NCBI RefSeq assembly: GCF_900114605.1
Contig: NZ_FOTP01000003.1
Coordinates: 558,001-622,000, forward strand
DNA: 64,000 bases
Direction of reading: 5' to 3'
Origin: Bradyrhizobium sp. NFR13
GTDB taxonomy: Bacteria; Pseudomonadota; Alphaproteobacteria; Rhizobiales; Xanthobacteraceae
Part shown: in pieces, positions 48,186-57,007 of the stretch
Layout: each line of letters opens with the position of its first letter
How positions within the stretch are numbered: position 1 is the first letter of the stretch
Notes under the pieces: generated by a model
The model's database searches: none
What the model was told of the DNA's origin: nothing
Seen by the model: the letters and a program-made list of their open reading frames with translations, nothing else
Position numbers and translations under genes: made by a program

Positions 48186-48829
48186 GTAACGACCTGTCCC
48201 ACATCCACCGCTTCGTGCCGGGCAACCGGCGTGAGGCAACGCCCCTCCTGCTGCTGCACGGCACCGGCGGCGACGAGAGCGATCTGCTGCCGCTTGGCGA
48301 AGCGATTGCGCCGGGCGCAGCGCTGCTGTCGCCCCGCGGTCAGGTGCTGGAACACGGCATGCCGCGTTTCTTTCGCCGACACGCCGAAGGCGTGTTCGAC
48401 GAGGACGACTTGCGACGCCGCGCCAATGACCTTGCGGACTTCATAGTCGAAGCCCGCAAGCGCTACGGGCTCGCAGCGCCGATCGCACTCGGCTATTCCA
48501 ACGGCGCCAATATCGCCGGTGCGATGATGCTGTTGCGGCCGGAGGTGCTGGCTGGCGGCATATTGTTGCGGGCGATGGTGCCGCTACGTGATGCGCCGGT
48601 GGCAGATCTCGCAGCCAAGCCGGTACTGATCGTGTCGGGCCAATCCGATCCGATCATCCCGCCAAGCAATTCGCAGCGGCTTGCCGTGATGCTGGCAAAA
48701 GCGGGTGCCGATGTGCAGCATCGCACGCTGCCTGTTGGCCATCAGCTTTCGCAAGCAGATCTGACGATTGCGAAGGAGTGGTTGGGGAATGTTGAGGCCA
48801 GGGTACGATCCGAGAGTGTCTCGGTCTAA
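48182..48829 (+). CDS. Carboxylesterase/phospholipase-type alpha/beta hydrolase (MhqD-like)
   Basis: 215 residues. LLHGTGGDESDLLPL, nucleophile serine in GYSNGANIAG, aspartate in SGQSDPIIP, and histidine in LPVGHQLS complete the triad. It is the usual partner of MhqO-like dioxygenases; both are thought to detoxify or degrade quinone adducts. It is the last gene before a perfect palindrome. Confidence 0.93.
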   Translation: MSNDLSHIHRFVPGNRREATPLLLLHGTGGDESDLLPLGEAIAPGAALLSPRGQVLEHGMPRFFRRHAEGVFDEDDLRRRANDLADFIVEARKRYGLAAPIALGYSNGANIAGAMMLLRPEVLAGGILLRAMVPLRDAPVADLAAKPVLIVSGQSDPIIPPSNSQRLAVMLAKAGADVQHRTLPVGHQLSQADLTIAKEWLGNVEARVRSESVSV

Positions 48830-48844
48830 TGCGATCTACGCTTT

Positions 48845-48877
48845 CTGTCCCCTCCCCCCTTGCGGGGGAGGGGACAG
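48845..48877. repeat. Perfect 14-bp-stem palindrome between convergent genes
   Basis: CTGTCCCCTCCCCC (48845-48858) pairs with GGGGGAGGGGACAG (48864-48877) around CTTGC. There is no T-tract on either side. It lies between the stops of the esterase gene and the ThDP-enzyme gene, so it may act as a two-way terminator or be a mobile palindrome. Confidence 0.75.
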
Positions 48878-48884
48878 CGAGGAA

Positions 48885-50582
48885 CTACAAATTCGCGCCG
48901 CTGAACATTTCGCTGTACCAATCAGCAATCAGTTTCGGATTGATCCGGCCATCGACGATGAACACACCCTCCGCGCCATCGGCAACCCAGGTCTTCACCG
49001 CGTCGAGATCAGAAAGCGTTCGCACCACAACACCATCAGCGCCGTAGCCGCGCGCGATGGCAGCGAAGTCGGTCACCGGAAATTGCGCCATGCCGGCATT
49101 GTAGCCTTCCGGGCCGAAGTGATGCACCTCGGCGCTGTAGGCGCTGTCGTTATAGATGAAGATGCAGATTCGCTTCTTCAGCCGGACGGCGGTCTCAAGT
49201 TCCGCGATCGACATCAGGAAGCCGCCGTCACCGACGGCCAGCACCGTCAGCCGCTCCGGCTGCGTCACTGCAGCACCGATGGCGCCCGCAAGGCCGAGGC
49301 CGATGGACTGGAACGCGATGGGGATGCACCAGCCTTTATGGTCGGGCGCTGAAATATAACGCGTCACCCAGCCGACGAAATGCCCGCCATCGACAACGAC
49401 GGTGCGATCCTTGGGCAGGATATCATCCATCGCCTTGCTCAGCGTACGCGGATCGATGTGGTCGGCCGTGCTGGTGTCGTCATAGGCCAGATTGCGATTG
49501 CCTCTGGCCGTCATCACAGCAGCAACCTCGGGCTTGCGCCAGCCGACCTCGCTGGGCGGCGTCTTGTCAAACGCCTGCAACACGGCAGTGGCCACAGCGG
49601 AGGCATCGCCTTCAAGTTCGAGATCGACCGGACGATGGACGCCAATACGGCCCTTCTCGACATCGATCTGCACGAGCTGCGCATAGTCCGAGATCAGCTT
49701 GCCCTTCTTAGTGGTCCACATGTTCAGCGACATGCCAAAAGCCAGGATCATGTCGCTCTGCGCGATCAACTCAGCCGTCGCCTTCGACGAGAAGCCACCG
49801 GCCACACCGAGATTCCATGGATGACCCGAAAACATCCCATGCGCCTGCAGCGATGTCGCCAGCAGAGCACCGAGTTTGTCGGCCAATTGAACAAGCAATG
49901 GCTTCGCATCGGCCACCACCGCGCCGTGCCCCGCCAGGATCAGCGGACGTTTCGATGTCCGGATCGTCGCAACGAGTTCGTCCAGCTTCGCCGGATTGAT
50001 CGTGACCCGCGGCACGATCGGCAGATGCTTCTTGCCCATCGTCGCCGCGACCTGCATTTCCTGCACATTGATCGGCAGGCTGAGCACGACCGGCTTGCGC
50101 TCGCGCAGAGCGACCGAGGCTGCCTTCCAGGTGTCAGCGTAAGCGCTCTGTGCATCGGCGATCTGCCGAAATTCGCCACCGACGGCGTGAACGAGTTCGG
50201 ATTGATTGAAGGCAAATGCCGACTGCTTGTCACCGAGCACCACGTCACCCGCGAGAACAAGCAATGGCGTGTCGCTCTTGGCGGCCTCACCGATGCCGGT
50301 GATTGCATTGGTCAGACCCGGGCCTGCCGTCACACTGACGATCGTGAGATCACGCGTGAGGCGCGCAGCCACATCGGCCATGCTCACCGCACCACCCTCG
50401 TGACGCGCAGCAACGAATTCGACACCGAATTCGGTGAGGCCGAGCGTGACCTTGAAATTTGCGCCACCGACGAGACCGAAGCAGCGCTTGGCCCCGATAT
50501 CGGCGATTGCACGTGCGACTTCGCGCCAGACGGTCGAATTGGCCGGGGTGTGGTCGAGAACTGCAGCGGATGAGGATGTCAT
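48885..50582 (-). CDS. Thiamine-diphosphate enzyme, acetolactate-synthase-like
   Basis: 565 residues from ATG 50582; upstream codons are weak. Three ThDP-enzyme domains: an N-terminal pyrimidine-binding domain with the activating glutamate in ARHEGG, a central domain, and a C-terminal domain with GDGGFLMS and IYNDSAY binding ThDP/Mg. The glutamate is followed by GG where acetolactate synthases have QG. It could be acetolactate synthase-like, benzoylformate decarboxylase-like or another 2-keto acid enzyme. No regulatory subunit gene is adjacent. Confidence 0.92.
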   Translation of the reverse strand: MTSSSAAVLDHTPANSTVWREVARAIADIGAKRCFGLVGGANFKVTLGLTEFGVEFVAARHEGGAVSMADVAARLTRDLTIVSVTAGPGLTNAITGIGEAAKSDTPLLVLAGDVVLGDKQSAFAFNQSELVHAVGGEFRQIADAQSAYADTWKAASVALRERKPVVLSLPINVQEMQVAATMGKKHLPIVPRVTINPAKLDELVATIRTSKRPLILAGHGAVVADAKPLLVQLADKLGALLATSLQAHGMFSGHPWNLGVAGGFSSKATAELIAQSDMILAFGMSLNMWTTKKGKLISDYAQLVQIDVEKGRIGVHRPVDLELEGDASAVATAVLQAFDKTPPSEVGWRKPEVAAVMTARGNRNLAYDDTSTADHIDPRTLSKAMDDILPKDRTVVVDGGHFVGWVTRYISAPDHKGWCIPIAFQSIGLGLAGAIGAAVTQPERLTVLAVGDGGFLMSIAELETAVRLKKRICIFIYNDSAYSAEVHHFGPEGYNAGMAQFPVTDFAAIARGYGADGVVVRTLSDLDAVKTWVADGAEGVFIVDGRINPKLIADWYSEMFSGANL

Positions 50583-50790
50583 GAGGTCACTTTGCACCGA
50601 TCGCGATCTCCTCGACATTCAAGGATCGGGCCAAAGTAGTTTAGGTCTAAAGGAATTGCCATATGCGGATCGCGCTGGCCCAATCACGTGATCGGGAGAG
50701 CGGAACAGACGCAGAATTGCCATCTGTGGCGATCCGCAGCAGCCAATTTCGCGCAGATACAGCCTTATTTGAGGGCAGATCGACCAGCGG

Positions 50791-51114
50791 CTACGCCCGT
50801 CCGGCGATCACCATGCTGTGCAGATCGTCGGCTATCTTCGGCGCAGCAGCGCCTTCAAGCGACGATCGCAAGGCCTCGATATCGGCATCCGGCACAGGGC
50901 GCCATCCGCATGGGCACTGGCCGTCCTGATGGGCAGCAGCGACTTCGCGATAGGTCGAGCCGATCGCGGTGGCCAGAAGACGCATCACCACATCGGGCGG
51001 CAAACGCGAACTGTCGAGCACGCGGCAGAACGTCGTCATGATGGCCTGGTTGAGATAGGTCTGAGCCGAATTCTCGTCGGTGATATCGGAGACCTTGACC
51101 TGCTGCGGAAGCAT
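50791..51114 (-). CDS. Conserved-looking hypothetical protein
   Basis: 107 residues, predicted helical, with no recognised domain. It has a GQCPCGWRP turn with two cysteines that could bind metal, and ends AGRA. Codon use matches neighbours. It lies 208 bases upstream of the ThDP-enzyme gene on the same strand and 162 bases downstream of fbp. Confidence 0.65.
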   Translation of the reverse strand: MLPQQVKVSDITDENSAQTYLNQAIMTTFCRVLDSSRLPPDVVMRLLATAIGSTYREVAAAHQDGQCPCGWRPVPDADIEALRSSLEGAAAPKIADDLHSMVIAGRA

Positions 51115-51276
51115 GCGCCTATCCTTTGCGACCCCTCCGATTGTCTAGGCCGCGGTCACGTCATGCTCAACTTGTTTCGGGCCGGCCGGCCTTAGAAGGC
51201 CTCAAGCCTGTCATGTTTTGAATGGCTCAAAACAGGATGTGTCGTGCGCACATTCTTTTTTCGGCTGCGCTTTGCT

Positions 51277-52287
51277 TTATTCTGCCGCGGCCTGCGCTTG
51301 TCCCGCGCTGGCATCGAGATGCATGGCCTCGATACGCTTCACCTTGCTGATCGAACCCATGATCAGCGGCACGCGCTGATGGATCGCCGTCGGCGCAAGA
51401 TCGAGAATGCGCGCACGGCCCGTAGTCGCACCGCCGCCGGCCTGTTCGACGATGAAAGCCATCGGATGCGCTTCATAGACGAGACGCAGCCGGCCATCGG
51501 CATAGCCCTTGCGCGCATCGGACGGATAGAGAAACACGCCGCCCCGGATCAGGATGCGATAAGCCTCGGCGACCAAGGCTGCGATCCAGCGCATGTTGAA
51601 ATTCTTGCCGCGCGGGCCATCGACGCCGGCGAGGCACTCTTCGACGAAGTCGCGCACCGGCGCTTCCCAGTGGCGATGGTTGGACGCATTGATGGCATAT
51701 TCCGAGCACTCGGCCGGGATCTGCACGCGCTGGCGAATGCGCTTGTAGCTCCTAGCGGCGCGATCGAGCGTGAAGATTTCGACGCCATCACCAAGCGTGA
51801 GGACCAGCGATGTCTGCGGACCATAGACGACGAAGCCGGCAGCGACCTGTGCGCTGCCTTTTTGCGTGAACGGCGTCGTGCCCTTCGAGGTTGGCATGAT
51901 CGAGAAGATCGTTCCGACCGTCATATTGGTTTCGATATTCGACGACCCATCGAGCGGGTCATAGGCAATGTCGAGTAACCCGCCACTATCATTGATATCC
52001 GCCGTTTCGGCTTCCTCGGAGGTCAATGCGGCCCAGGACACGGACTTCAACGCGGCACGAACGATCTCGTCGGCGCGGACATCGAGATCCTTCTGCACGT
52101 CGCCATCGGCATTCTGCGCTCCCTGCGCCTCGCCGGTGATCCCGGCCAGCGCGCCGCAGCCGATCAGGTCGGAGATTTCGATGGAGGCCTTGGCGAAGGC
52201 ATCGACCGCAGCAGCCACGGCCAGCCGCAGCGGGTCCTGTCCGGCGTAGTCAGCCGTATATCGGGACAGGGGCATGTGGTCGGTCAT
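51277..52287 (-). CDS. fbp: Fructose-1,6-bisphosphatase, class I
   Basis: 336 residues from ATG 52287. [13 protein letters not shown] is the metal-binding FBPase signature, LTSEEAET the upstream acidic pair, and [23 protein letters not shown] the substrate pocket. It makes fructose 6-phosphate in gluconeogenesis or the Calvin cycle. It is divergent from cbbR, as in cbb operons, but the other cbb genes are not next to it. Confidence 0.95.
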   Translation of the reverse strand: MTDHMPLSRYTADYAGQDPLRLAVAAAVDAFAKASIEISDLIGCGALAGITGEAQGAQNADGDVQKDLDVRADEIVRAALKSVSWAALTSEEAETADINDSGGLLDIAYDPLDGSSNIETNMTVGTIFSIMPTSKGTTPFTQKGSAQVAAGFVVYGPQTSLVLTLGDGVEIFTLDRAARSYKRIRQRVQIPAECSEYAINASNHRHWEAPVRDFVEECLAGVDGPRGKNFNMRWIAALVAEAYRILIRGGVFLYPSDARKGYADGRLRLVYEAHPMAFIVEQAGGGATTGRARILDLAPTAIHQRVPLIMGSISKVKRIEAMHLDASAGQAQAAAE

Positions 52288-52404
52288 CGCAATCTCCGCA
52301 AAATACTGGGCTCCTTCTGGCACATGGCCGCGTCCGGATGGCCCGGGAATGGCAGAAATGGGTCATTTTGCCCACAGATATTGACCCTTGGGGCCAAATA
52401 AAGG

Positions 52405-52434
52405 AACTTTCGTAAAAATCAGGCGGCGAAAGTT
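52405..52434. promoter_or_regulatory. Inverted repeat in the fbp-cbbR divergent region
   Basis: AACTTTCG (52405-52412), 14 bases, CGAAAGTT (52427-52434), perfect arms. It lies nine bases before the cbbR start, where a bound regulator would block cbbR and could activate fbp. The site does not strictly match a CbbR consensus that I can verify. Confidence 0.4.
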
Positions 52435-52442
52435 TTCCTTAT

Positions 52443-53417
52443 ATGACAAAGCGCTTCCGCGACATCTCGATCCGCCAGCTGCGTGCACTGGCCGCCGTCG
52501 CCGCCAGCGGCAGCATTACGGCGGCAGCTTTGAAGCTGCGCCTGACACAGCCGGCTGTCACCTTGCAACTGCGCAACCTGCAAGGCCTCGCCGGCCTGCC
52601 GCTGATCCAGCGCACTGGCGACGGGATGGTCCTGACCGATGCCGGCCGCGAGGTGCTGGCGCTGTCGGAACGGATCGAGGCGGCGATGGCCGCCTGCGCA
52701 ACATCGCTGGACATGATGGCCGGCAAGACCGGCGGGCGCATCTCCATCGGCGCCGTCAGTACCGCGAAATACTTTGTGCCCTTCGCGATCTCGGCCTTCG
52801 CGAAGCTCCATCCCAAGATCGAGATCTTGCTGACGGTCGGCAATCGCGAGGAGACCATCGCAGGCCTGCGCAGCTACGATCTCGATATCGCAATCATGGG
52901 CCGGCCGCCTGCCGGGATCGACATGGATGTGAACCTGATCGGCGATCATCCGCATGTGATCATCGCACCGAGCGATCATCGCCTCGCGAGCAAGGCGCGC
53001 CTCTCCATGAGCGATCTCGCAGGCGAGACTTTCCTGACGCGCGAGCCCGGCTCGGGCACGCGCGGATTGATGGAGCAATTGTTCGAGAACGCCGATCTGC
53101 GCGCCACGATCGGCATGGAGATGGACAGCAATGAGACCATCAAACAGGCCGTGATGGCCGGGCTCGGCATCGCCTTCATCTCCGCGCATACGGTGGCCAC
53201 CGAACTGGAGCAGCGGCGGCTGGTGATGCTGGATGTGACCGGCCTGCCGATCATCCGGCAATGGTTCGTGCTCAACCGCAAGGACAAGGTGCTGCTGCCG
53301 CCGGCGCAAGCGATGCGCACATTCCTCGCCGCACAGGGCGCACAGTTCCTGCCTGCGACGGAAGCCGGAAAATCCGCGCCGGTGCGCCGCAAGTCCCGCA
53401 ACCGCGCGATACTATAG
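52443..53417 (+). CDS. cbbR: LysR-family regulator CbbR
   Basis: 324 residues. HTH with ISIRQLRALAAVAASGSIT and KLRLTQPAVTLQLRNLQ, the CbbR form of the LysR HTH; effector domain with TAKYFVPFAISAFAKLHP and GAVST typical of CbbR. In autotrophs it activates Calvin-cycle genes in response to metabolites. Here only fbp is next to it. No clear Shine-Dalgarno precedes the ATG. Confidence 0.88.
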   Translation: MTKRFRDISIRQLRALAAVAASGSITAAALKLRLTQPAVTLQLRNLQGLAGLPLIQRTGDGMVLTDAGREVLALSERIEAAMAACATSLDMMAGKTGGRISIGAVSTAKYFVPFAISAFAKLHPKIEILLTVGNREETIAGLRSYDLDIAIMGRPPAGIDMDVNLIGDHPHVIIAPSDHRLASKARLSMSDLAGETFLTREPGSGTRGLMEQLFENADLRATIGMEMDSNETIKQAVMAGLGIAFISAHTVATELEQRRLVMLDVTGLPIIRQWFVLNRKDKVLLPPAQAMRTFLAAQGAQFLPATEAGKSAPVRRKSRNRAIL

Positions 53418-53445
53418 ACACAAAAGCGACAAACCTGGCCTCACC

Positions 53446-53473
53446 TTGTGGCATCCGGCGAGGGTGATATGAT
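53446..53473 (+). promoter_or_regulatory. Probable promoter of the heme oxygenase gene
   Basis: TTGTGG (53446-53451), 16 bases, TATGAT (53468-53473), about 52 bases before the ATG. It has the same 16-base spacing as the other promoters seen in this window. I found no clear iron-control (ICE) box beside it. Confidence 0.45.
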
Positions 53474-53524
53474 GTCGTCAGCCCGAGCGCCAACACATCC
53501 CATTATCAATTATCGGAGAATTCA

Positions 53525-54202
53525 ATGCCTGCTGTCTCGGCAGATAGCACTGCGCCCGTCAGCGTCGTGACCGCCCTTTATCTCGGCACCAAGGTGCTTC
53601 ACACTGAAGCCGAGCGCTCCGGCATCATCAACGACATGTTGCGCGGTGACGTCAGCCGCAAGGGTTATGTCCTGCTGCAACGAAATCTGCTGGCGGCCTA
53701 TCAGGCGCTGGAAGCCGGGCTCGAGAGCCATCGCGACACGCCTGTGCTCGCCGCACTCGCCCAGTATCGGCTCGATCGTGCATCGGCGATGGAAGCCGAT
53801 CTCAATGTGCTGTGCGATGGCGACTTCTCGGCTGTGCCGATGCTGCCCGCCGGCGAAGCTTATGCCAGGCGCATCGCGGATGCCGCGAAGGGCGACGGCG
53901 AATTGCTGATTGCCCATGCCTATACGCGCTATCTCGGCGATCTCTCCGGCGGCCAGATTCTCAAGCGCCTGCTCGCCAAGAAGCCCGGTCTCGTGCCGGA
54001 GGAATTGTCGTTCTACGATTTCCCGGCCTATGCCGATCTGGCAGCGCTGAAGTCGGACTATCGCAACGCGCTCGATGAAGCCGGCAAGCTCGCCACAAAT
54101 CCGCAGGCGATCATCGATGAAGGCTCGGTGGCGTTCCAGCTCAACACCGATCTGTCCTGGGCCGTGCAGGCCGCGCTCGAACAGGCGCCGAGCGCAGCCT
54201 GA
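53525..54202 (+). CDS. Biliverdin-producing heme oxygenase
   Basis: 225 residues. Proximal heme-ligand histidine H26 in VLHTEAERSG and the distal-helix motif LGDLSGGQ at 137-144 define the canonical HO family, distinct from the HmuQ/HmuD type of Bradyrhizobium. It opens heme to biliverdin, CO and iron, supplying iron or biliverdin for a bacteriophytochrome; neither a phytochrome nor heme uptake gene is in the window. It converges on hemF with six bases between. Confidence 0.93.
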   Translation: MPAVSADSTAPVSVVTALYLGTKVLHTEAERSGIINDMLRGDVSRKGYVLLQRNLLAAYQALEAGLESHRDTPVLAALAQYRLDRASAMEADLNVLCDGDFSAVPMLPAGEAYARRIADAAKGDGELLIAHAYTRYLGDLSGGQILKRLLAKKPGLVPEELSFYDFPAYADLAALKSDYRNALDEAGKLATNPQAIIDEGSVAFQLNTDLSWAVQAALEQAPSAA

Positions 54203-54208
54203 TCGACC

Positions 54209-55117
54209 TTACTTCCAGCTGACCAGCGGCGGCATCGAGCTCAGAATGTTCTCGACGTTGCCGCCGGTCTGCAAGCCGAACATCGTGCCCTTGTCGTAGA
54301 GTAGATTGAACTCGACATAGAGCCCGCGCGTTTCGAGCTGCTGCGCGCGCTCTTCCTCGGTCCAGGCTTCCTGCATCCGTGCGCGCACGATGCGCGGATA
54401 GACTTCGAGGAAGGCCGAGCCGACATCACGCGTGAACGCAAAGTCCTTCTCGAAATCGCCGGTGTTGAGCTGATCGAAGAAGATGCCGCCGACGCCGCGC
54501 GCCACGCCGCGATGCGGCAGGAAGAAGTAGTCGTCGGCCCAGGCCTTGAACTTCTTGTAGTAGGCGGGGTCATGCGCATCGCAGGCGCCGCGCATTGCGT
54601 CATGAAATGTGATCGTATCCGGCGCATCGACCTTGCGCTGCTCCGGCAGCATCGGCGTCAGATCCGCGCCACCACCGAACCAGCCCACCGCCGTTGATAG
54701 AAACCGCGTGTTCATGTGCACTGTCGGCACACGCGGGCTGCGCGGATGCATGATCAGGCTGATGCTGCTGGACACGTAATCGAGCTGCGATCCGCCGCCC
54801 GGCATTTGCCGCGCCATTTCCGGCGACAGTTTTCCATTCGCGCTTGAGGTGTGGATACCGATCTTCTCGAACAGGCGGCCGCCCGAGAGGAAACCGCCGA
54901 CGCCACCGCCGATGCCCGTCGCGCGGGTCCACGGCTTGTAGGTGAAAGTGGCCGGCGTGCCCGGAAACAGTGCCTGCGGCGCCTCGCGCTCCAGCGCCTC
55001 GATCTCGGCGCAGATGCGGTCACGGAGGGATTCGAACCAGACCTTGGCACGGGTGCGGTTCTGTTCGATTTCTGGACTGACGATCGGGGTCATGATGTTC
55101 ATGGTCTTTTCGCTCAT
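54209..55117 (-). CDS. hemF: Oxygen-dependent coproporphyrinogen III oxidase
   Basis: 302 residues from ATG 55117; methionines at 55102 and 55093 are alternatives. Family motifs: WTRATGIGGGVGGFLSGG, VPTVHMNTRFL, WFGGGADLTP, DDYFFLPHRG, RGVGGIFFDQL and EFNLLYDKGT. It converts coproporphyrinogen III to protoporphyrinogen IX using oxygen, in the cytoplasm. It is divergent from hemE; an FNR/FixK-like site lies 44 bases before the start. Confidence 0.96.
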   Translation of the reverse strand: MSEKTMNIMTPIVSPEIEQNRTRAKVWFESLRDRICAEIEALEREAPQALFPGTPATFTYKPWTRATGIGGGVGGFLSGGRLFEKIGIHTSSANGKLSPEMARQMPGGGSQLDYVSSSISLIMHPRSPRVPTVHMNTRFLSTAVGWFGGGADLTPMLPEQRKVDAPDTITFHDAMRGACDAHDPAYYKKFKAWADDYFFLPHRGVARGVGGIFFDQLNTGDFEKDFAFTRDVGSAFLEVYPRIVRARMQEAWTEEERAQQLETRGLYVEFNLLYDKGTMFGLQTGGNVENILSSMPPLVSWK

Positions 55118-55160
55118 GATGTTTGTACAGTCTATATGCTGCTTGCGGCGCGAAGACACC

Positions 55161-55174
55161 TTGAGATGCGTCAA
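55161..55174 (-). promoter_or_regulatory. FNR/FixK-like site upstream of hemF
   Basis: On the minus strand the 14 bases read TTGACGCATCTCAA, close to the TTGAC-N4-GTCAA form of FNR/FixK sites (one half-site base differs). A -10-like TATAGA lies 24 bases further downstream, close to the spacing of class II FNR-activated promoters. It would increase hemF under low oxygen, or affect hemE on the other side. Confidence 0.5.
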
Positions 55175-55293
55175 AAGCGTGAGGCGAATCGCCCGCTTTT
55201 GCGAAATTGCCGCGCCTCGCCAAGAGCGCAGCGGCGGTGTATCAGAGGCGGCAAAATCATGCCTTTCGGCACCAGTTTCCGGAACCCAAGCAT

Positions 55294-56340
55294 TTGACCC
55301 AGTCCGCGCCCCGCAAGCCGTTCCTCGATGTCCTCGCCGGCCAGCGCCAGGCGGTGCCGCCGCTCTGGATGATGCGACAGGCCGGGCGCTATCTGCCTGA
55401 ATATCGCGAGGTCCGCGCACAGGCCGGCGGTTTCCTCGATCTGTGTTTCAATCCGGATTTCGCCACCGAAGTGACGCTGCAGCCTATCCGGCGCTTCGGC
55501 TTCGATGCCGCGATCATCTTCTCCGACATTCTGGTGATCCCTTATGCCCTCGGCCGCTCGGTCCGCTTCGAGGTCGGTGAGGGCCCGCGGCTCGATCCAT
55601 TGGACACGCCGGAAAAGGTCGCGACGCTCTCACCCGAAGCGGATTTCACCAAACTCGAACCGGTCTATGAGGCACTGCGCCGCGTGCGCGCCGAACTCGA
55701 TCCCAAGATTACGCTGATCGGCTTCTGCGGTGCGCCATGGACCGTTGCGACCTACATGGTCGCCGGCAAGGGCACGCCGGATCAGGCGCCGGCGCGCATG
55801 ATGGCCTATCGGCATCCGGAGGCCTTCGCAAAAATCATCGACACCATCGTCGAGAACTCGATCACCTATCTGCTGAGCCAGCTCAAGGCCGGCGCCGATG
55901 TGCTGCAGATCTTCGATACCTGGGCCGGCATACTGCCTGCGGCGGAATTCCAGCGCTGGTCTGTCGAGCCGACTAAGCGCATCATCGCCGGCGTGCGCGC
56001 CAAGGTTCCGAATGCGAAGATCATCGGCTTCCCGCGCGGCGCCGGCGCGCTACTGCCGAGCTATGTCGGCGCAACCGGTGTCGACGCCGTGAGCATCGAC
56101 TGGGCCGCCGAGCCGTCATTCGTGCGCGAGCGGGTGCAGAGCCACGTCGCCGTACAGGGCAATCTCGATCCGCTGGTACTGATCGCTGGCGGCGCCGCGC
56201 TCGATCGCGCGGTCGATGACGTGCTGGCGAATTATGCCAGCGGACGCTTCATCTTCAATCTCGGCCACGGCATCCAGCCGGAAACGCCGATTGACCATGT
56301 GGAGCAGATGGTGAAGCGAGTGCGGGACTTCAGGGGGTAG
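55294..56340 (+). CDS. hemE: Uroporphyrinogen decarboxylase
   Basis: 348 residues from TTG 55294 ([12 protein letters not shown]), giving the normal family length; upstream frame is not HemE-like. Motifs: [51 protein letters not shown] and [12 protein letters not shown]. It decarboxylates uroporphyrinogen III to coproporphyrinogen III. It is transcribed away from hemF and ends before repeat copy B. Confidence 0.96.
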   Translation: MTQSAPRKPFLDVLAGQRQAVPPLWMMRQAGRYLPEYREVRAQAGGFLDLCFNPDFATEVTLQPIRRFGFDAAIIFSDILVIPYALGRSVRFEVGEGPRLDPLDTPEKVATLSPEADFTKLEPVYEALRRVRAELDPKITLIGFCGAPWTVATYMVAGKGTPDQAPARMMAYRHPEAFAKIIDTIVENSITYLLSQLKAGADVLQIFDTWAGILPAAEFQRWSVEPTKRIIAGVRAKVPNAKIIGFPRGAGALLPSYVGATGVDAVSIDWAAEPSFVRERVQSHVAVQGNLDPLVLIAGGAALDRAVDDVLANYASGRFIFNLGHGIQPETPIDHVEQMVKRVRDFRG

Positions 56341-56349
56341 GTCATTCTC

Positions 56350-56420
56350 GTCATTCCGGGGCGGCTGCGCGCCTTCGCGCAGGCGAACCCGCTGCGCGGG
56401 CCGTCCTGCCCCGGAATGAC
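56350..56420. repeat. REP-like palindrome after hemE
   Basis: GTCATTCCGGGGC (56350-56362) pairs perfectly with GCCCCGGAATGAC (56408-56420), with a nested GC-rich stem (TGCGCG/CGCGCA) between. The same TCATTCCGGGG arms occur at the outer part of both long repeats (near 1340-1365 and 57050-57070). Confidence 0.75.
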
Positions 56421-56581
56421 AAGCGAGAACGCTTTCTCTTTTCAACTGTCAAACAGCCACTTCGCTTCAGACATGCGTCATCACCCCTGTTGTTTGCGGC
56501 GCGGGGGCGCCGTCGTCTCTTGCATTCCCACCCCCTTGTGAGAGGGCGTGCGGAACGCCGGGTGCCCGTTGCCCCCTTGGG

Positions 56582-56622
56582 CCTGATGCGATGCGGTCTT
56601 CCGCAATTGAGAGTGCATCAGG
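56582..56622 (-). other. Conserved two-tier hairpin in repeat copy B
   Basis: CCTGATGC (56582-56589) with GCATCAGG (56615-56622), inner GCGG (56593-56596) with CCGC (56601-56604). The two stems and the inner loop equal those of copy A, while the connecting strands differ in length and sequence. Confidence 0.55.
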
Positions 56623-56979
56623 ACTTTCGGAGGCGTCAGGCAAGTGCCCGACGTTCCGCCTGCGGTGTTTTTTCGGTTGCTTGCACTTTGCCTCGACGAA
56701 CGCTCCGATCGCGAATTAAAGTCCCAAGGCGATGGGAAGGGAGCCTCAAGCACTTGGCCGAACGCGTTTCGAGTTGGTCGTCCGTCACACTGTCCAGGGC
56801 TCTGTCCATCCCAGGGTCGGCCGTGTCCTTGCCAGTGGCAGTGCTGGCGCAGATCCGTCCTGCCCGAAGACAGACGTCCCCCATGAACCGCGTAACGCCG
56901 CATCTCCGGCGTCCACCGCACCCTGCCCCGCGAACGTGACGATCGCGATCGCCCCTCTCGGTGGGGCAGGACGATGGGG

Positions 56980-57007
56980 AATATAAACCTGACTGGGATG
57001 ATGTCAA
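56980..57007 (-). promoter_or_regulatory. Sigma-70-type promoter inside repeat copy B
   Basis: On the minus strand: TTGACA (57007-57002), 16-base spacer, TATATT (56985-56980). The hexamers equal those of copy A and the spacer differs at many positions. Confidence 0.65.

Noticed and set aside
49380-50573. 397-codon frame opposite the ThDP-enzyme gene
   Set aside because: Antisense shadow with no domain pattern, while the minus strand has a complete ThDP enzyme.
55024-55041. Minus-strand GGTTCGAATCCC resembling a tRNA T-arm
   Set aside because: It encodes conserved HemF residues (WFESLRD), and no acceptor stem, anticodon arm or D-arm can be folded around it.
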